Shown here one piece after another: positions 1 through 11,525 of a DNA stretch of 64,000 nt; position 1 is the first letter of the stretch, and the number at the start of each line of letters is the position of its first letter. The stretch is from Crossaster papposus. Taxonomy: Eukaryota; Echinodermata; Asteroidea; Velatida; Solasteridae. Where the stretch lies: assembly GCA_037893245.1 (NCBI GenBank), contig JBAIAA010000436.1, positions 558,001 to 622,000 on the forward strand. Direction: 5' to 3'. The translations under genes and the position numbers were made by a program. Below the pieces are notes generated by a model that was not told the origin of the DNA, did no database searches, and was given only the letters and a program-made list of their open reading frames with translations.

Positions 1-746
1 CTTTGTACAAAAGACTTATTACTCTCCAAAAGAAATGTATTCGTAATGCGTGTCATGTTCAGTACAATGCACATACTACTCCTCTTTGTTTCAAATATAA
101 ACTTTTGAAGCTGGAAGATATTTTTAATGTCCAAATTGCCATTCATTACCTTGATTATATTAATAATTTGCTCCCGGATAATTTAAGTTCTCCTTCGTTT
201 TTTCCTTTAAATCGGGATTTTCACCCATTCACTACAAGACAAGATAATCTTATTCGTATTACTGATATTTGTAGAGTGGATGTTGTCTCTTCCAATTATC
301 GTAAAATTCTACCAAAAATTGTTAACTCCCTTCCTGACAGCCTGAGAAGTGAATTTAACAGTGTATCTAGGAAACTTTTCCTTAGCCATCTTAAAGAGTT
401 TTATTTGGATAAGTATAACAGTTTTCTTTGCACTAATTTATCATGTTATTTATGCTCTAATGCAGCAGGACATTAATATCTCATTTATCTTCTTAAAAAA
501 ACCACTTTATTTTCTTTTCTTATTCATTGTTGACCAAGGGATATTATATTATATTATCTTGTATTGTTATTTTGCAAAGTTAATACAAGGAACCAAATAG
601 CAGTCTGGGTACTCCACTACAGGAGGGTCATACCTCCTCTGGATGTTACCCCCATTTGTACATTATTTGTTAACATATTATAATTGTTGTTATGTTGTTA
701 GTTTAATGTACGAATGGAAATAAATCAAACAAACAAACAAACAAAC
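1..746 (+). mobile_element. 3' end of a CR1/Jockey-like LINE, cut by the window edge
   Basis: The sequence encodes the C-terminal part of a reverse-transcriptase ORF, followed by a 3' UTR and a (CAAA)n tail at about 722-746. It matches 54419-55164 almost base for base, so it is the same insertion carried in a duplicated unit. The short tandem-repeat tail instead of poly(A) is typical of CR1-group LINEs. No 5' end is visible in the window. Confidence 0.75.
3..476 (+). pseudogene. LINE reverse transcriptase, C-terminal fragment
   Basis: The open frame runs in from outside the window and stops at 476. It carries the region after the RT catalytic core: a KRLITLQKKCIRN stretch, then a C-terminal segment ending in a run resembling the LKEFYL endings of CR1-type ORF2 proteins. 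The catalytic YADD box and the endonuclease are absent, so it cannot be an active enzyme. It matches the ORF at 54188-54894. The assignment to the CR1/Jockey group rests on the look of the conserved C-terminus and the tail, not on an alignment. Confidence 0.65.
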
Positions 747-1413
747 ACCCCAACACACCGGGACACGCTGTCACACGCTGAGGCAAAACATAATTTTTCA
801 ACATATTTAAAATTGCCTGCATTTGCCAGCGTGTGACTGCACACGCTGGCGGCGCGCTGGAGGGGTAGTTACTCACGCGTCGAACGCGCTAGACGATCGT
901 TACTAACCCGCCACTCATACGCTGGCGTACGCTGGCGACACACTAGTTGGAGGGCCGCGTACCCCTGGCGTGCCCCCACCGCGTTTATAAGGGGTTGGTA
1001 TCGCGCTTGTAGCGTTGGTCAACGTTGGTCAGCGTATGTGTAACGACCCTCTAGCGCGTTCAACGACTGCCTAACGACCAGGTAACGCGTTCAGCGTGTG
1101 CTAGCGTATCAGTGATAGCGTATTATCTATAGCGTATTGGGGGGAGGCATGATGAAGTTGAAGAAGATGTTCATGGTTCGGTGACTACTGCAAGAATGAA
1201 GTACTGTAGTAGCGCGTCGGCTATTTATACAATACATCACATGGTCGTTGCAGTACTCTGGCGCGCGTTGGAACGCGCTCATTCACGCGCTGGGCAGTCG
1301 TTCCCCAGTCGTCGAGCGCGTTAGTAACGCGTTAATCACGCGCTGGCGAACGCTGGCGTACGCTGGCGATACGCTGTCATATTCCATGAATCAGTGATGC
1401 GTTTCTCACACGC
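747..1413. repeat. CpG-rich CGCTGGCG quasi-repeat block, unit 1 upstream (short form)
   Basis: Dense degenerate repeats of 10-15 bp built on ACGCTGGCG, AACGCGTTA and CACGCGCTGG, in sharp contrast to the AT-rich surroundings. The same block recurs at about 18186, 36952, 44958, 55165 and 61722. No coding potential was accepted. Confidence 0.8.
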
Positions 1414-1573
1414 TAATTTTGTAGAGCTGCTAAGCACAAAAATATGCTTAGCATAAAAACTTGTCCTTGGCAAAAACAAGGTTACAAACCAAATTTTCAC
1501 GTGATCTTTACTGTTTTCGATTGATAATCAGCTGGTTTTTTTTGCTTAGCATGAAAAACCAGAGAATTTTGGC
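1414..1573. mobile_element. Truncated TAAGCAC-type MITE (left half)
   Basis: The left terminal inverted repeat (GTAGAGCTGCTAAGCAC, then TGCTTAGCA) and the body are present. The sequence then jumps at TTTTGGC directly into the next block, and the right inverted repeat is missing. The same break is found at 46449 and 55989, so one deletion was inherited by three units. Confidence 0.6.
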
Positions 1574-1833
1574 ACATGTGAGTGCGTCTATATATGTGCG
1601 TCTATGGCTGCATTATACAGCCGGCCGTAGCCAATCATTATCACTGTCTTCAGTGAAATTTATGAACCAGCGCAGATAAACGATTGCCTTTGCAAAATTA
1701 ATACAGATTGTTCAAAGCCTTGTAGGTGGCTATATTAAACCATGAGGAATTCCTCCATTGTATAACCACACGTACATTCCGTGCGCGTGTCACTTAGCAT
1801 GTAATGCACAGTACATTGTATCAAAAATGCAGT

Positions 1834-2096
1834 TGAATAAAAACCGTGTCCAAAGTGAGAGCTCGAGGCTAAATTCTCAAGCGCTCATTCTGATTGGGCG
1901 GTTAAATCGGCACATCGACCTATCCGAGTCCGACACACACGCGACACGAACGAGGTGCGTCACGGGCATATTACCCTAAAACAAATACTCGAACCTGGTC
2001 GTGTGATTCTGGTGCGAAACTTCGATTGAAACAGCTCAGGAGAAAATTTCACGACGCGAAATTGCAGAAATTCAACCTGTTTGCATCAATATACAG
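1834..2096 (+). promoter_or_regulatory. Possible promoter and non-coding first exon of lectin copy 1
   Basis: A TATA-like GAATAAAAACC lies near 1834. An inverted CCAAT plus GC box (GATTGGGCGG) follows at about 1890. A consensus donor, ACAG|GTAGGT, lies at 2096/2097. The lectin ATG sits only three bases after a pyrimidine tract and CAG, a strong acceptor, so a 5' UTR intron of about 2.1 kb is likely. The donor AG|GTAGGT is kept in every unit, including those where the preceding bases changed. This is inference; RNA evidence would decide it. Confidence 0.35.
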
Positions 2097-3152
2097 GTAG
2101 GTCTATAGGTCTAACTATTGAAATTGCGCATGAAATTAAATTTCGTGCTGTGAAATGTATCAATAGTGATTTTGGTGTGAAATAGCATATTTTGATCATT
2201 TTTTTCAAAGAATATTCAACGGTTCGTTTGTCGTTTCAAATAAAAACTTCAATTTCAAACAAGATAAATCTAAATCTGTCTGGTGAACCTGTTGAAGTTT
2301 CTTCAATTCCGTAGATATTACACTTTTCGAGAGGACGACGTTGCCTCAACCGATAATTGTACAATCTTTTGATCACCAAATACTACAATCTTTCTGTCTG
2401 TAGGCCCTATATAGCTCTTTTGGAATAAACATTTTGGAGAAATAAGAATTATAGAAATAATTGGAGCCTACATTTCTTGATTTTCTTTAAATGAACACGA
2501 GTCAAACGGAATAATTTCGAGGGGTGTTTAGTATAATTTATAAATAAGAAAAAAAAACTCGCACCTTTCCTTTTATTTTGAATGCAGAAAGTGCTAAAAA
2601 TAGAATGAGCAAAAATGAAAACGAAAAAAAGAATCTTATGCAAATAAGCTTTTACCAAATGCTAAATTGAATGACACTTAAACCGGATCCCGAAACTTTA
2701 AAACGTAGGATGGGTAAAACATGAATATGTCAGGTATCATGGAAGCAAATTTGAGTGAATATATAATCTAATACGAACCAAGGGAACGACAGCAAACATC
2801 TAATTCGCTTTAAATTGGCGCTTATGGCCACTATCAAGATGAATTTGAACGCTATTTTTGCAAAATTGGCCTGGAAAATGACTCACTTTGTTGTGTGATT
2901 AATTGAAAGTTGTGTTCAATTGTGTGAATTGTGATTGTCGCTCACTTATCACCGGCGCCGCCTGGGGACGATCAAATTAGCATGTTATTTTTTCTCCCGT
3001 TAATTTGTTATCACCTTGTCTGCACTTAGTTTAAAAAGTAATAATAATGTATACGACATTTGCAAACATCGAAAAACAAACAACCAAATTACCATGAAAT
3101 GCGTACCATACAAGTCATGACCGAAAGTGAATATAGGCCTACATATAATAGT

Positions 3153-3380
3153 GAATAAGATTAAAACTGCTGCAAACTGCTTACTGGCTGGAATGACCTA
3201 ATATCTTTATCTCAACAAGATCTTCTTCAGAGACAAAATCTTCTTCAGAGACAGACATCATGATGTGCATCATGCTGTATGTTGCCCTATATATATGTTT
3301 GTTTCTTGTACACAGCCTTTTTGTCTCTGGAGAAGATCTTGTTAAGATCGAAATATTAGGCCTTCTTAACTTATTTGAAT
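3153..3380. mobile_element. Foldback MITE with 10-bp target duplication
   Basis: About 41-bp inverted arms (around 3199-3240 and 3327-3369, including AACAAGATCTTCTTCAGAGA) form a hairpin. The element is flanked by ATATAATAGT at 3143-3152 and 3381-3390. Units 3 and 4 have it at the same site. Unit 5 has a single uninterrupted ATATAATAGT at about 49355, which looks like the empty site. Confidence 0.65.
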
Positions 3381-3601
3381 ATATAATAGTCTGCACTTTC
3401 ATTTTCATTTTTCAAGGTAAAGTAAGGCTAAACGTAGTACAGCATTTGTTATGGTTTTACTTAGTATTCTTTCAACTGAACCCCCAAAATGAAAATCCAT
3501 ATATTTTTAAAGCCAAAAATATCCCCCCCTTAAATACATGAACGGGTTTTTACCGGTGCATGTCGTACGATTTCCTTACAAAAGGCTGCTTTAATTTCAG
3601 T

Positions 3602-3634
<33 letters not shown>
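3602..3634 (+). repeat. Poly-G tract (33 G)
   Basis: An uninterrupted run of 33 G lies about 610 bp before the lectin start codon. Matching tracts of different length lie upstream of every other copy. Confidence 0.95.
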
Positions 3635-3637
<3 letters not shown>

Positions 3638-4243
3638 AAAGAGTGGAGTTGGAGGGAGTTAATTTCCGCTCTCAATATTGGTCGACCTGAAGGAAAACAT
3701 GGCATTCAACTATTACGTTCATTTAACAATAGAAGACGTATAACCAAGAACAACAAAAACCAACGACACTTTTAATATTCATATTGTCCCTACAACTACC
3801 AAATGGCATTGAATAAGGTAGCCAAGGCAACAAAAAGGCAATCGCTCAATAGGTCTGTTGCCTATACACTATTATATGTATACTGTACATTTTGTAATAT
3901 GGTAATTAGGACGTTAATTTATGAAGTCTCCATTTAGTCTCAATGAAATTCAATGCCAAGGCAAAAATAAAATAAAATGTTTACATGGTCTCTCTTCAAA
4001 ATTTGTTTGAAAAAGAAAATCGAAATTGAGAAAAAGCACGGACAACCCAACTTTAATGAGCGTATAATATTGCAATAATTTGTTGGAAGCATAAACAACG
4101 TTAATTCTTCACTGTCCATATAGGCCTAAGTGATTAGGTTTTCGCCCTTTTTTAAGCACTATAGCTTTTTATCATACACTATTGATGATATAACGATATA
4201 TTTAAGATAGCATTTCCAAATGTCTTCTTATATCTTGCAGAAA

Positions 4244-5372
4244 ATGGGAACGAAGATCACTCTTTTTGCTATTTTCTCTCTAGGTGAGTATTTTTTTATG
4301 AGTATTTGTGACAAACAGCACGTACAGAACGAATTCGCTTATAACTCTTCGCAAACCCTCAACTTGTTATCGGCTCTCAAAATGCTCTAATAGCAAAGAA
4401 TTTGCCTCGCGTTGGAAATTTTCGACCGATTTACAGGTCTACACCTCAGACAAAAACAACTGGACAAGAATAATAACATGCTATATCGTTTAATCTCATA
4501 ATTTCGTTCATAGACGTAGTCGGATCCTCTTCTGCTACTGAGTGCTACGCTGGACGAGGCTTCAACCAAGGAGTCAATTTCTTACACTGGTTGGTACCGG
4601 TAGCCGACCCCTGCCGGTGCACAGCCATACGACTGGGCGGGGAAATCATCACCGCGTCCCCGGCCTACCCACCCCTCTATCGCGGTGGAGATCTGCTTCT
4701 CTCGGAGGATGCCGAAGAGATTTGGACCTTCTTTAACTGCACAGGTATGACAGAAAGTTCCACTAAAACACAGCATCAAATCTGCGTAAAACTAAAAAGG
4801 TTATTTCAGCGGCTCTGCAACCTCTTCTATCAATTTCTAAATGAAATGATTATAACGCGAATCAAAATATTTGCTGTGCAGTATAGTATTAATAACAGAT
4901 TGTACCCACCCCCTTTTTTTTTAACTTATCAGCTCGCTTCTGTGCCGCCCTGCCGGGGCCGGGGGATTGGCAGTATTTTGATCACAGTTGCTATCTTATC
5001 ATCGAGTCGAAGTTGAGCTACCAGGAAGGTAAAAACTACTGCGTGAATCTGCTGAACGGGAGGACGCCCGCCCACCTGGCGTCGATCCACAGCGCCGAGG
5101 AAAACGCCTTTCTGCGGCGGTACAACGCGAAGGTTTACCAGGCGCCTCCTCCCCTTCGCGCCCTCTGGATTGGGTACGACAGGGTCTCTGCGAACCATTA
5201 CCGGTGGGTGGATGATGGGTCAATTGGAGGATTCACAGATTGGCTTTCAGGGGAGCCTTCCGGGGGAGGAGAAATGTGCACGGCAATGTGGAATGGTCAA
5301 CACTGGAACGACATGATATGTAGCTGTGAAGCCCCGTTTGTTTGCAAGGTGCCCGCTGTATATCGTGGCTAG
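4244..5372 (+). CDS. Secreted C-type lectin, tandem copy 1 (3 coding exons)
   Basis: Coding exons are 4244-4283, 4514-4744 and 4933-5372, joined by GT-AG introns in phase 1, giving 236 residues. Exon 1 plus the start of exon 2 make a short signal peptide (hydrophobic core ITLFAIFSL, likely cleavage near A21). Exon 2 (residues 14-90) has four cysteines in a C-Y-x-G...D-P-C-x-C pattern that resembles the first half of a VWC domain; this is a resemblance only. Exon 3 is a long-form C-type lectin domain: C94/C110, HLAS, WIGY at 169, an EPS motif at 198-200 in the place of EPN/QPD, E204, C206, WND at 215-217, C220 and C228. Calcium-ligand positions look retained, with S for N/D in the third EPN position. 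An extra cysteine at 222 is unique to this copy. AATAAA lies at 5499-5504. Likely role: extracellular glycan binding, possibly immune. Confidence 0.88.
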
Positions 5373-5773
5373 AGAGAAATAGTATTGCGCATGCCTGGTG
5401 AACATAGTTTAAGAGTAATGGTCGGATTTTCACATGAGTCTGATATTTATCACACCGGCATTTACGTTTAATGGAGGATTTAAATAAGTATATAGATAAA
5501 TAAACTTACAATCCAATTAACCATTTTTTTTTTCGAGATTTCTTTTCGAACGAAATTTTTTGGACGACATTTTATGCACAACTTATTTATTGTAATCATA
5601 TAAGTATGCACACAACAAAGACTTCATTAAAACTAATCTTTTTAAGCAGTACTTTTTATCACTTAATTGATAGTTTTAGATTACTTGGTGTTTTCTTATG
5701 ATTGTTATATCTTTGTACAGCGCTTTGGGATGTCTTGGTGACATGGAAAGCGTTTTTTAAATGATGATGATTA
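5373..5773 (+). other. Lectin copy 1 3' UTR and flank
   Basis: Contains AATAAA at 5499-5504 and the AT-rich flank shared with the other units, ending in ATGATGATTATT, the remains of the (ATT)n microsatellite into which the LINE inserted. No other gene is seen. Confidence 0.7.
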
Positions 5774-5939
5774 TTTTTTTTTTTTTTTTATTTTTTTTTG
5801 TGGAGTTCTAAGACTCCGTTTATTCCACATTAATTATATATCATACAAAATGTATAGAATAAGCAATGTACCACGCAGAGTACGATTACAATTACAAGGA
5901 AAACAAAATGTACAAACAAAACTAAAACTAACAAACAAA

Positions 5940-8900
5940 TTAAAAAACAAAATACAACTTTTCATTTCTCACATAGCAAATGGCTTGGTTTCTACAAAAT
6001 GTATAACTGAATGAAGTCGGACTGAGACGTTTATATTCTAAACTAATGGTTTTCTTTAGATTGCATTTAAATTTGTCGAGAATCATATTAGTAACCGGAC
6101 CAGTATCGTTGTTTTCATTAGTGGACAAATAACATCTAACATTCCAAATTGTCTTTAACATCTTTCCTGTCAAAAATAAGGCAACATCATCCATATATCT
6201 ACCGTATCCCAGAATTCTATGACAGTCGTTGAGGAAAATACATTTGTTGTTGTGATATTTCCTTAAAAGCATTTCAATAAAAAGCCAGCAATGGAGAGTT
6301 TTTTGACAATGAATAAATAAATGCTGAATAGTCTCCGAATTTGTTTCACAGAGGCAACATAATTCATCACGAGAAATACCCATCATGTACAGCTTCTCTT
6401 TGGTGGGCAAGATTCGATGTTTAATTCGGAACCAGATGTCTTTATCGCCGTGATCAAGAAGGTTGTCTTTGGGGCGCCAAATTTTTTCCCAGTTCGGGGG
6501 AACAGCCAGCTGTAAAATGGTTTGCCACTTGGTTTCACAAATGGGGGAAACAAAACTCTTGGTAATTAAATTATTATAAACACCCTTAACTGTTAACTGG
6601 TTCACAGGCATATCATCACTATCAATATTATCATAACTGGTCAAACACAAGCTATTAACAATGTGATTAATTGGACCTTCCCGGTCTTCCTGAATAAAAC
6701 GATCTTCAATATTAGTTCGTAGTCTTCCTACAAGACGCCCAGCATTTATAATTTTCAAGTTACAGGAATCCGAAATTTCCTTAGCAGTGACGACCTTTTT
6801 GTCACGCAGAATGTCACCCAACGTAAACAAACTAAAATTTCTTAAAACAGGACTGTCCATAAGAATATCGTTTTTGGTAATGGTCGAATTTTTCCATAAC
6901 GGGATATCTCTTACTTCATTAAAACAGGAAACAACATAATTAATTTTACCACCAACGCGTTTAAATGTATTAATAAGGTTTCTGTAAAAGGCCGGGGTGT
7001 TAACATGAATTGCCCCGGGGTTATTAAAAATAAACCACCCGAGACGATAATTTCCACTAGCTTGACTAATCCAAAACTCCATTAATTCACGCCACTTCCC
7101 TGTACAACTACAAAACCTAACCAGATTTTTTACTTTAAGTGCACTTAACTTTAGAGGAATGTCTATAACTCCCATTCCCCCCTGCTTGGTAGGGCCCTTG
7201 AGCGTATTGCGCTTAATGTTTTCGCTTTTTCCACTCCAAAAGAATTCCCACACATATTTCTCAAGCTGTTTGACCAAATCATCGGGGCAAGGGAGAATAG
7301 TTCCTAAATAGCTCAATCCCGCCCCCACCATTGTATTGATAATAATAGCTCTTCCCCTCAAGTTAAGGTTGCGGTGTTTCCACCGATTCAATGTACATTT
7401 GATTTTATTAACACGCGGCTCCCAATTCTCCTCCAATCTCACGCAGTTTCCAAAACGAATTCCCAAAATTGTTAGGCTATTATGAACAAATGTGTACGAG
7501 GCAGGGTTGTCCGTTCTGTGTTTCCACGCTCCCAGCCAGAGCCCAGCAGACTTGTCAATGTTAATTTTGGCTCCTGTACCTTCGCTATAAATTCGGAAAA
7601 TGCTGGACAAAATGCCGAAATCATCTTCCTTTGTAACAAAAATGGTCATGTCATCGGCGTGCTGCACAATTTTGAATGGGTTGTTGATGCCTGGAATTTG
7701 AATGCCCAAAATCCTGTTATTTTGGCGAATAAGTGAGGCTAGGCCCTCCACACTAATTGCGTAAAGTAGGAGGGACAGAGGACAACCCTGCCTGATACCT
7801 CTATTTACTTCGAACGACTCACTGATAAAATTATTCACAATAATACTGCTTCTGGTGTTTGTGTACAAGACCTTAATCCAGTCAATAAGATTAGCAGGGA
7901 GGCCCATTTTTTCCATGACTAAGAACAGGTAATTTCTCTCTACTCGATCGAAAGCCTTTTCTTGATCTATTGACAAAAGTGCTGCCCGGATATTAAAAAT
8001 ATTAACATAATCAGTCACATCTCTCAAAATAGTAAGATTATCATGAATATTTCTTCCCTGGACACCGCAACTCTGCTCCTCTCCTATAATATGGGGCATG
8101 GCCTTACTCAAGCGATTAGTAATGGTTTTGGCAATAATTTTATAATCTACATTTAAAAGACTAATTGGTCTCCAATTTTTTAGATTAGTTTTCTCCCCCC
8201 TGTTTTTAAATATCAACCTAATGAGGGCGGTATGCATCGAATTAGGGAGGTCCCCTTTATGTTTACTTGCTTCAACAACGTCATGAAAATCATTTTTTAA
8301 TAACGGCCAAAAGGATTGGTAAAATTCCACCGTGAGCCCGTCAGACCCAGGGGTTTTCCTTTTTTTCATCTGAAAAAGAGCTCGTGTCAACTCTCCTGCT
8401 GTGATGCTGTCGTCAAGCTCATTTTTGATATCCTCATCCAAAATATTGAGATCAATGGAATCAATGATTTTGTTTGTCTGATTCAGATCAATTTTTTCCT
8501 CGGCAAACAATTTTTTATAAAAATCATTGACACATCTAATCAGTTGAATTGGCTCAGAAACCACGTTGCCATTTTCTGTTTGAAGACCATGGATCATTTT
8601 GTCTTTAGCCAACTGCTTTTCCAATGCAAAAAAAATACCTGGTGGGCTTTTCTCCATCAACCTTATTACAAGTATGGCATTTTAATTTGGCCTTCTCCCA
8701 TTCTTGAGTCTCATACTCCTTAAGTTGGTCTTCAATATTTTTAATTTGATCAGAACTAGAATTCCCGTCAGCTAACATGTTGTTGTACTCCCTTTCCAGA
8801 TTAGTTTTTATCTGTTTTTCTTTGTGGTGCTTCTCTTTACTATAATCAGTGATAATTTCTTTGATCCTAATCTTACCCAGATCCCACCAATCCATGAGAT

Positions 8901-9771
8901 TACTATAATCACTCTTTTTGGTTCTCCAATAATTCCAGAAAATATAAATCCTTTTCTTGCACTGATTATCGTCTAAAAGAGTGTTATTACAAATCCATCT
9001 ACCGGGGCCACGAACCGTATTACTGTCATCGAGACGCAAATCAACAATTTTGTGATCAGTCATACCCGTACAGCTAACTGAAATGTTATTAATTTGACAC
9101 ATTAAGTTCCTCGAAAAAAAGAGGTAATCAATTCTGCTGGATCGTTTGAGACCCTTGTGATAAAATGTGTAGCCTGGATCTTCTGGACAAAGGCTTTCCC
9201 AGGTATCAATAAGGTCATTTGCAGTGATCAGATTATGCAAAGCATCAACACTTCTATCTTGCATGTTAGACTGGGTCTGGCAGTTAAAATCACCCCCCAT
9301 AATAAGGTTATTAGTGATGGTAAAATTGTCCCTAATACCCTCAAAGAATTTAACTCTTAGGTAGAGAACATTTGGCGCATAAATGGAAATCAATGACAAA
9401 GTTTGACTGTCCCATGTGACATCCCCTTTAACCCATCTGCCTTCCGTGTCACTCTCCCTGTTGGTTAGTTTAAGACCCGTTTTAGAAGCAACTAAAATGG
9501 CAACACCCTTAGAATTAGTCCTCCCATGACTAAATAAAATGTCACCTCCCCATTGTTTGCGCCAAGTGTTCTCGTCTTGGAGTTCACTATTATGAGTTTC
9601 CTGCAAAAAGGCAATACCAATTTTTCTGCGAGTAAGATAATTAAAGATAATATCACACTTAGTGTGATCCCGCAAACCATTGACATTCAATGTTGCTATA
9701 GTTACCACCATTAAGATACACACAAATAAACAGGTTTTCATATTTACAAAAAAGGTCAAGAATTGATACAT
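5940..9771 (-). pseudogene. LINE ORF2: APE endonuclease and reverse transcriptase, one frameshift
   Basis: The first frame (9771-8605) carries an APE-like endonuclease: ATLNVNGLRD near the N-terminus, then LQETH, GGDFNCQ, SRIDYLFF and TDHKIVDL. The second frame (8660-5940) carries the RT: RPISLLNVDYKI, SIDQEKAFDRV, RQGCPLS and the catalytic HADD box (usually YADD/FADD), then a C-terminal CCLCETN...HLFIHC knuckle. The frames are offset by one base at an eight-base A run on the + strand (8628-8635). With seven bases the frames would be continuous, so this is either a slippage mutation or a sequencing error. All visible catalytic residues are present. Start choice is uncertain because the conserved region begins about 22 residues after M at 9771. 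Confidence 0.85.
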
Positions 9772-9902
9772 TTAAAAACTCAAACCTTCGGAGGTTTCCC
9801 TCTTCCTCTCCCCCTGCCGGATGGGTAGGGAGTGTCTCGACTGCGATGAGAGCCCTGGCCCGCTCCTCTGCGTTTCCGGAAATGTTGGACCCCTTTCCTC
9901 GT

Positions 9903-11243
9903 TTAAGGAACAAGGTCCGCATCATCTTCACCGAAACTTAAGTGTTCGTCTCTGTCTTTCGGGATCGGTGTGCTTTCCATTTCATCCTCACTAGAAAAAG
10001 GTGTTTCATCCTGTGTTTGTTTGTGTTCTTTCGCTTGAATTTTGTGTTCCTTTTCGTTTACTATATCTGACCACAGTCTGTGGGATGTTTGTTGGGGTTT
10101 TTGAGTTTCTTTCGGCTTTTCCTTTGCGTTTGCTGTTTTTCCTTGTCTCGTTAGTTTTGTTGACTTCTGTCTTTCCTGTGCGTTTGCTTTCGTTGTTTGC
10201 GGGTCCTTCTTTTCCTTTTCTCTTCTGTTGTCGTCGCGGATCTGTCCATCTTGGTCTTTAGTGGCTACTGGGTGACTACTTGGGGAAGTCAGCTCGGTAG
10301 TGCTCTTTTGAATTCTGATCTTTTTGGGTGGAGATGGGTCTTTGGTCTCGTTGTCCTGCGTTGGCTGTCTTGGGGGGTGGTGTATTTCCACTTCAATCAC
10401 TCGTGCATTTGTCCTTGGTTGTTTGTCTGTCTTGTCTATCTTCTCTGCTACCTCTGTTTCTTCGTCATCATTGGATATTTCTCCTTCTTCTCGGTCATCT
10501 TGTTCCTCGTCTATCGTGTTGGCCTCCTTTTCAATGTCACTCTCTTGGTTTTCCGATTCTTCGCTTTCCTCGTCACTTTCGCTGTTGCTATCTGCGGCGT
10601 TAACTGTGTCTTTAACTGCGTCCTTCTCGAAGGCGCGGTGCTGTTCTGCCGTGTGTCCCCGCTCGCCGCATCGGAAACATCGCCCTTGCATATCGCAATC
10701 GCGAGCGATGTGTCCTGGCTGACTGCACAGCCTACATGTATGGATCTGCCCCCCGGTGTCTGACTGGTAGGTTGAAACTTCCAACTTTTACGAAGGATGG
10801 TATGGGTTTTCTCACATTTTTGACAAGCAAGCTTCTTACTCCCGTCTCCACATTCTCGTCGAAGTTGTAATGCTGCCTTCTAATGTTGGTCACGGTACCG
10901 TAGTACGAAAGGGCCGCCATAACCGTCTGATCGAACATCTCGTAAGGTGCTTTTACATATACGACGACTGAATTGTGTATACTTGCTCTCTCGCACGCTA
11001 CCACAGCACCGTTAAGCCGAATTCCTCGAAGAATGAGGCTTTCACACGGCACGCCTTTTCATTTTCAAAGGACACATTGTACCAGCCTGTATTGAGTTCC
11101 GCTATGCATTTAATGGCACTACTCTCCAGGTGTTCATTAACAATGGACTGATACACGTCTTCAGGAGTGATTGTCAAACCGCGTGGGTAGAAACGTAGTG
11201 TGTTCGGCCTTTTCAGCTCTTGTCGTTGAAACTGGAAAGCCAT
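9903..11243 (-). pseudogene. LINE ORF1, zinc-knuckle nucleic-acid-binding protein, two frameshifts
   Basis: Three overlapping frames make up ORF1: 11243-10998, 11052-10732 and 10784-9903. The N-terminal and middle parts look like the globular RNA-binding region of Tx1-type ORF1 proteins. The third frame holds two knuckles, CRLCSQPGHIARDC (CCHC) and CFRCGERGHTAEQH (ends in His instead of Cys). A long acidic and lysine-rich low-complexity tail follows. The frame breaks fall near 11040 and 10770. ORF1 normally coats the element RNA in a ribonucleoprotein. Whether the breaks are real or assembly errors cannot be told here. Confidence 0.7.
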
Positions 11244-11486
11244 TGTTATAGGCCTACAGGCAAGATGGCGGCGGCAGCGTTGCCGCTACGCCTAGCCTGT
11301 CGACCCCCAAAAAACCCAAAATGTCTCTATTTGCCACGATTACAGCAATATCAGATATCCATGGATTATCTACAATGTCTAATTGTACACTATCTTAGGT
11401 TTAGAGCTGTAACTGCTTGTACTTACAATAAAAAAACAGCACTTTTTGCGGAGCCGATTCAAACGTGATGTTGCGACGTCCTCGCA

Positions 11487-11487
<1 letters not shown>

Positions 11488-11524
<37 letters not shown>
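11488..11524. repeat. (ATT)n microsatellite, left part
   Basis: Pure ATT repeats between the LINE 5' end and the first Helitron-like element. This is the left half of the host microsatellite that continues at 17222. Confidence 0.9.

Positions 11525-11525
<1 letters not shown>

Larger units (their letters stand above)
1574..4240 (+). repeat. Conserved lectin upstream block, unit 1
   Basis: This gene-free block is repeated with high identity before every lectin copy (about 20068, 31470, 39480, 46450, 55990 and 63584). It contains CCAAT-box-like motifs, a GC-rich stretch at about 1855-1975, a strong splice-donor-like site at 2096/2097, a foldback element and a poly-G tract. Short ORFs here are conserved only because the whole DNA is duplicated. 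It ends at a pyrimidine-rich AG, three bases before the lectin ATG. Confidence 0.75.
5774..11487 (-). mobile_element. Near full-length Tx1/L1-like LINE
   Basis: A minus-strand two-ORF non-LTR retrotransposon of about 5.7 kb. Its poly(A) tail reads as the T-rich run at 5774-5799. ORF2 (endonuclease, RT, C-terminal zinc knuckle) spans 9771-5940, ORF1 (CCHC knuckles) spans 11243-9903, and a 5' UTR of about 240 bp ends against (ATT)n at 11488. Other units have (ATT)n directly at this place, so the element sits inside that microsatellite. Few disabling changes are seen, suggesting recent insertion. The two-ORF layout with an APE-type endonuclease and CCHC ORF1 fits the Tx1 group of L1. Confidence 0.85.

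Noticed and set aside
3560..3775. Glycine-rich ORF over the poly-G tract
   Set aside because: An artefact of the G homopolymer; tract length changes the frame between copies.
4591..5016. 141-residue frame reading through intron 2 of copy 1
   Set aside because: It is out of frame with exon 2 coding and continues into the intron; the spliced model explains the conservation.
9157..10763. Plus-strand ORFs inside the LINE (up to 188 residues)
   Set aside because: Antisense to ORF1/ORF2; low-complexity Ser/Leu/Phe translations mirror the acidic ORF1 tail.
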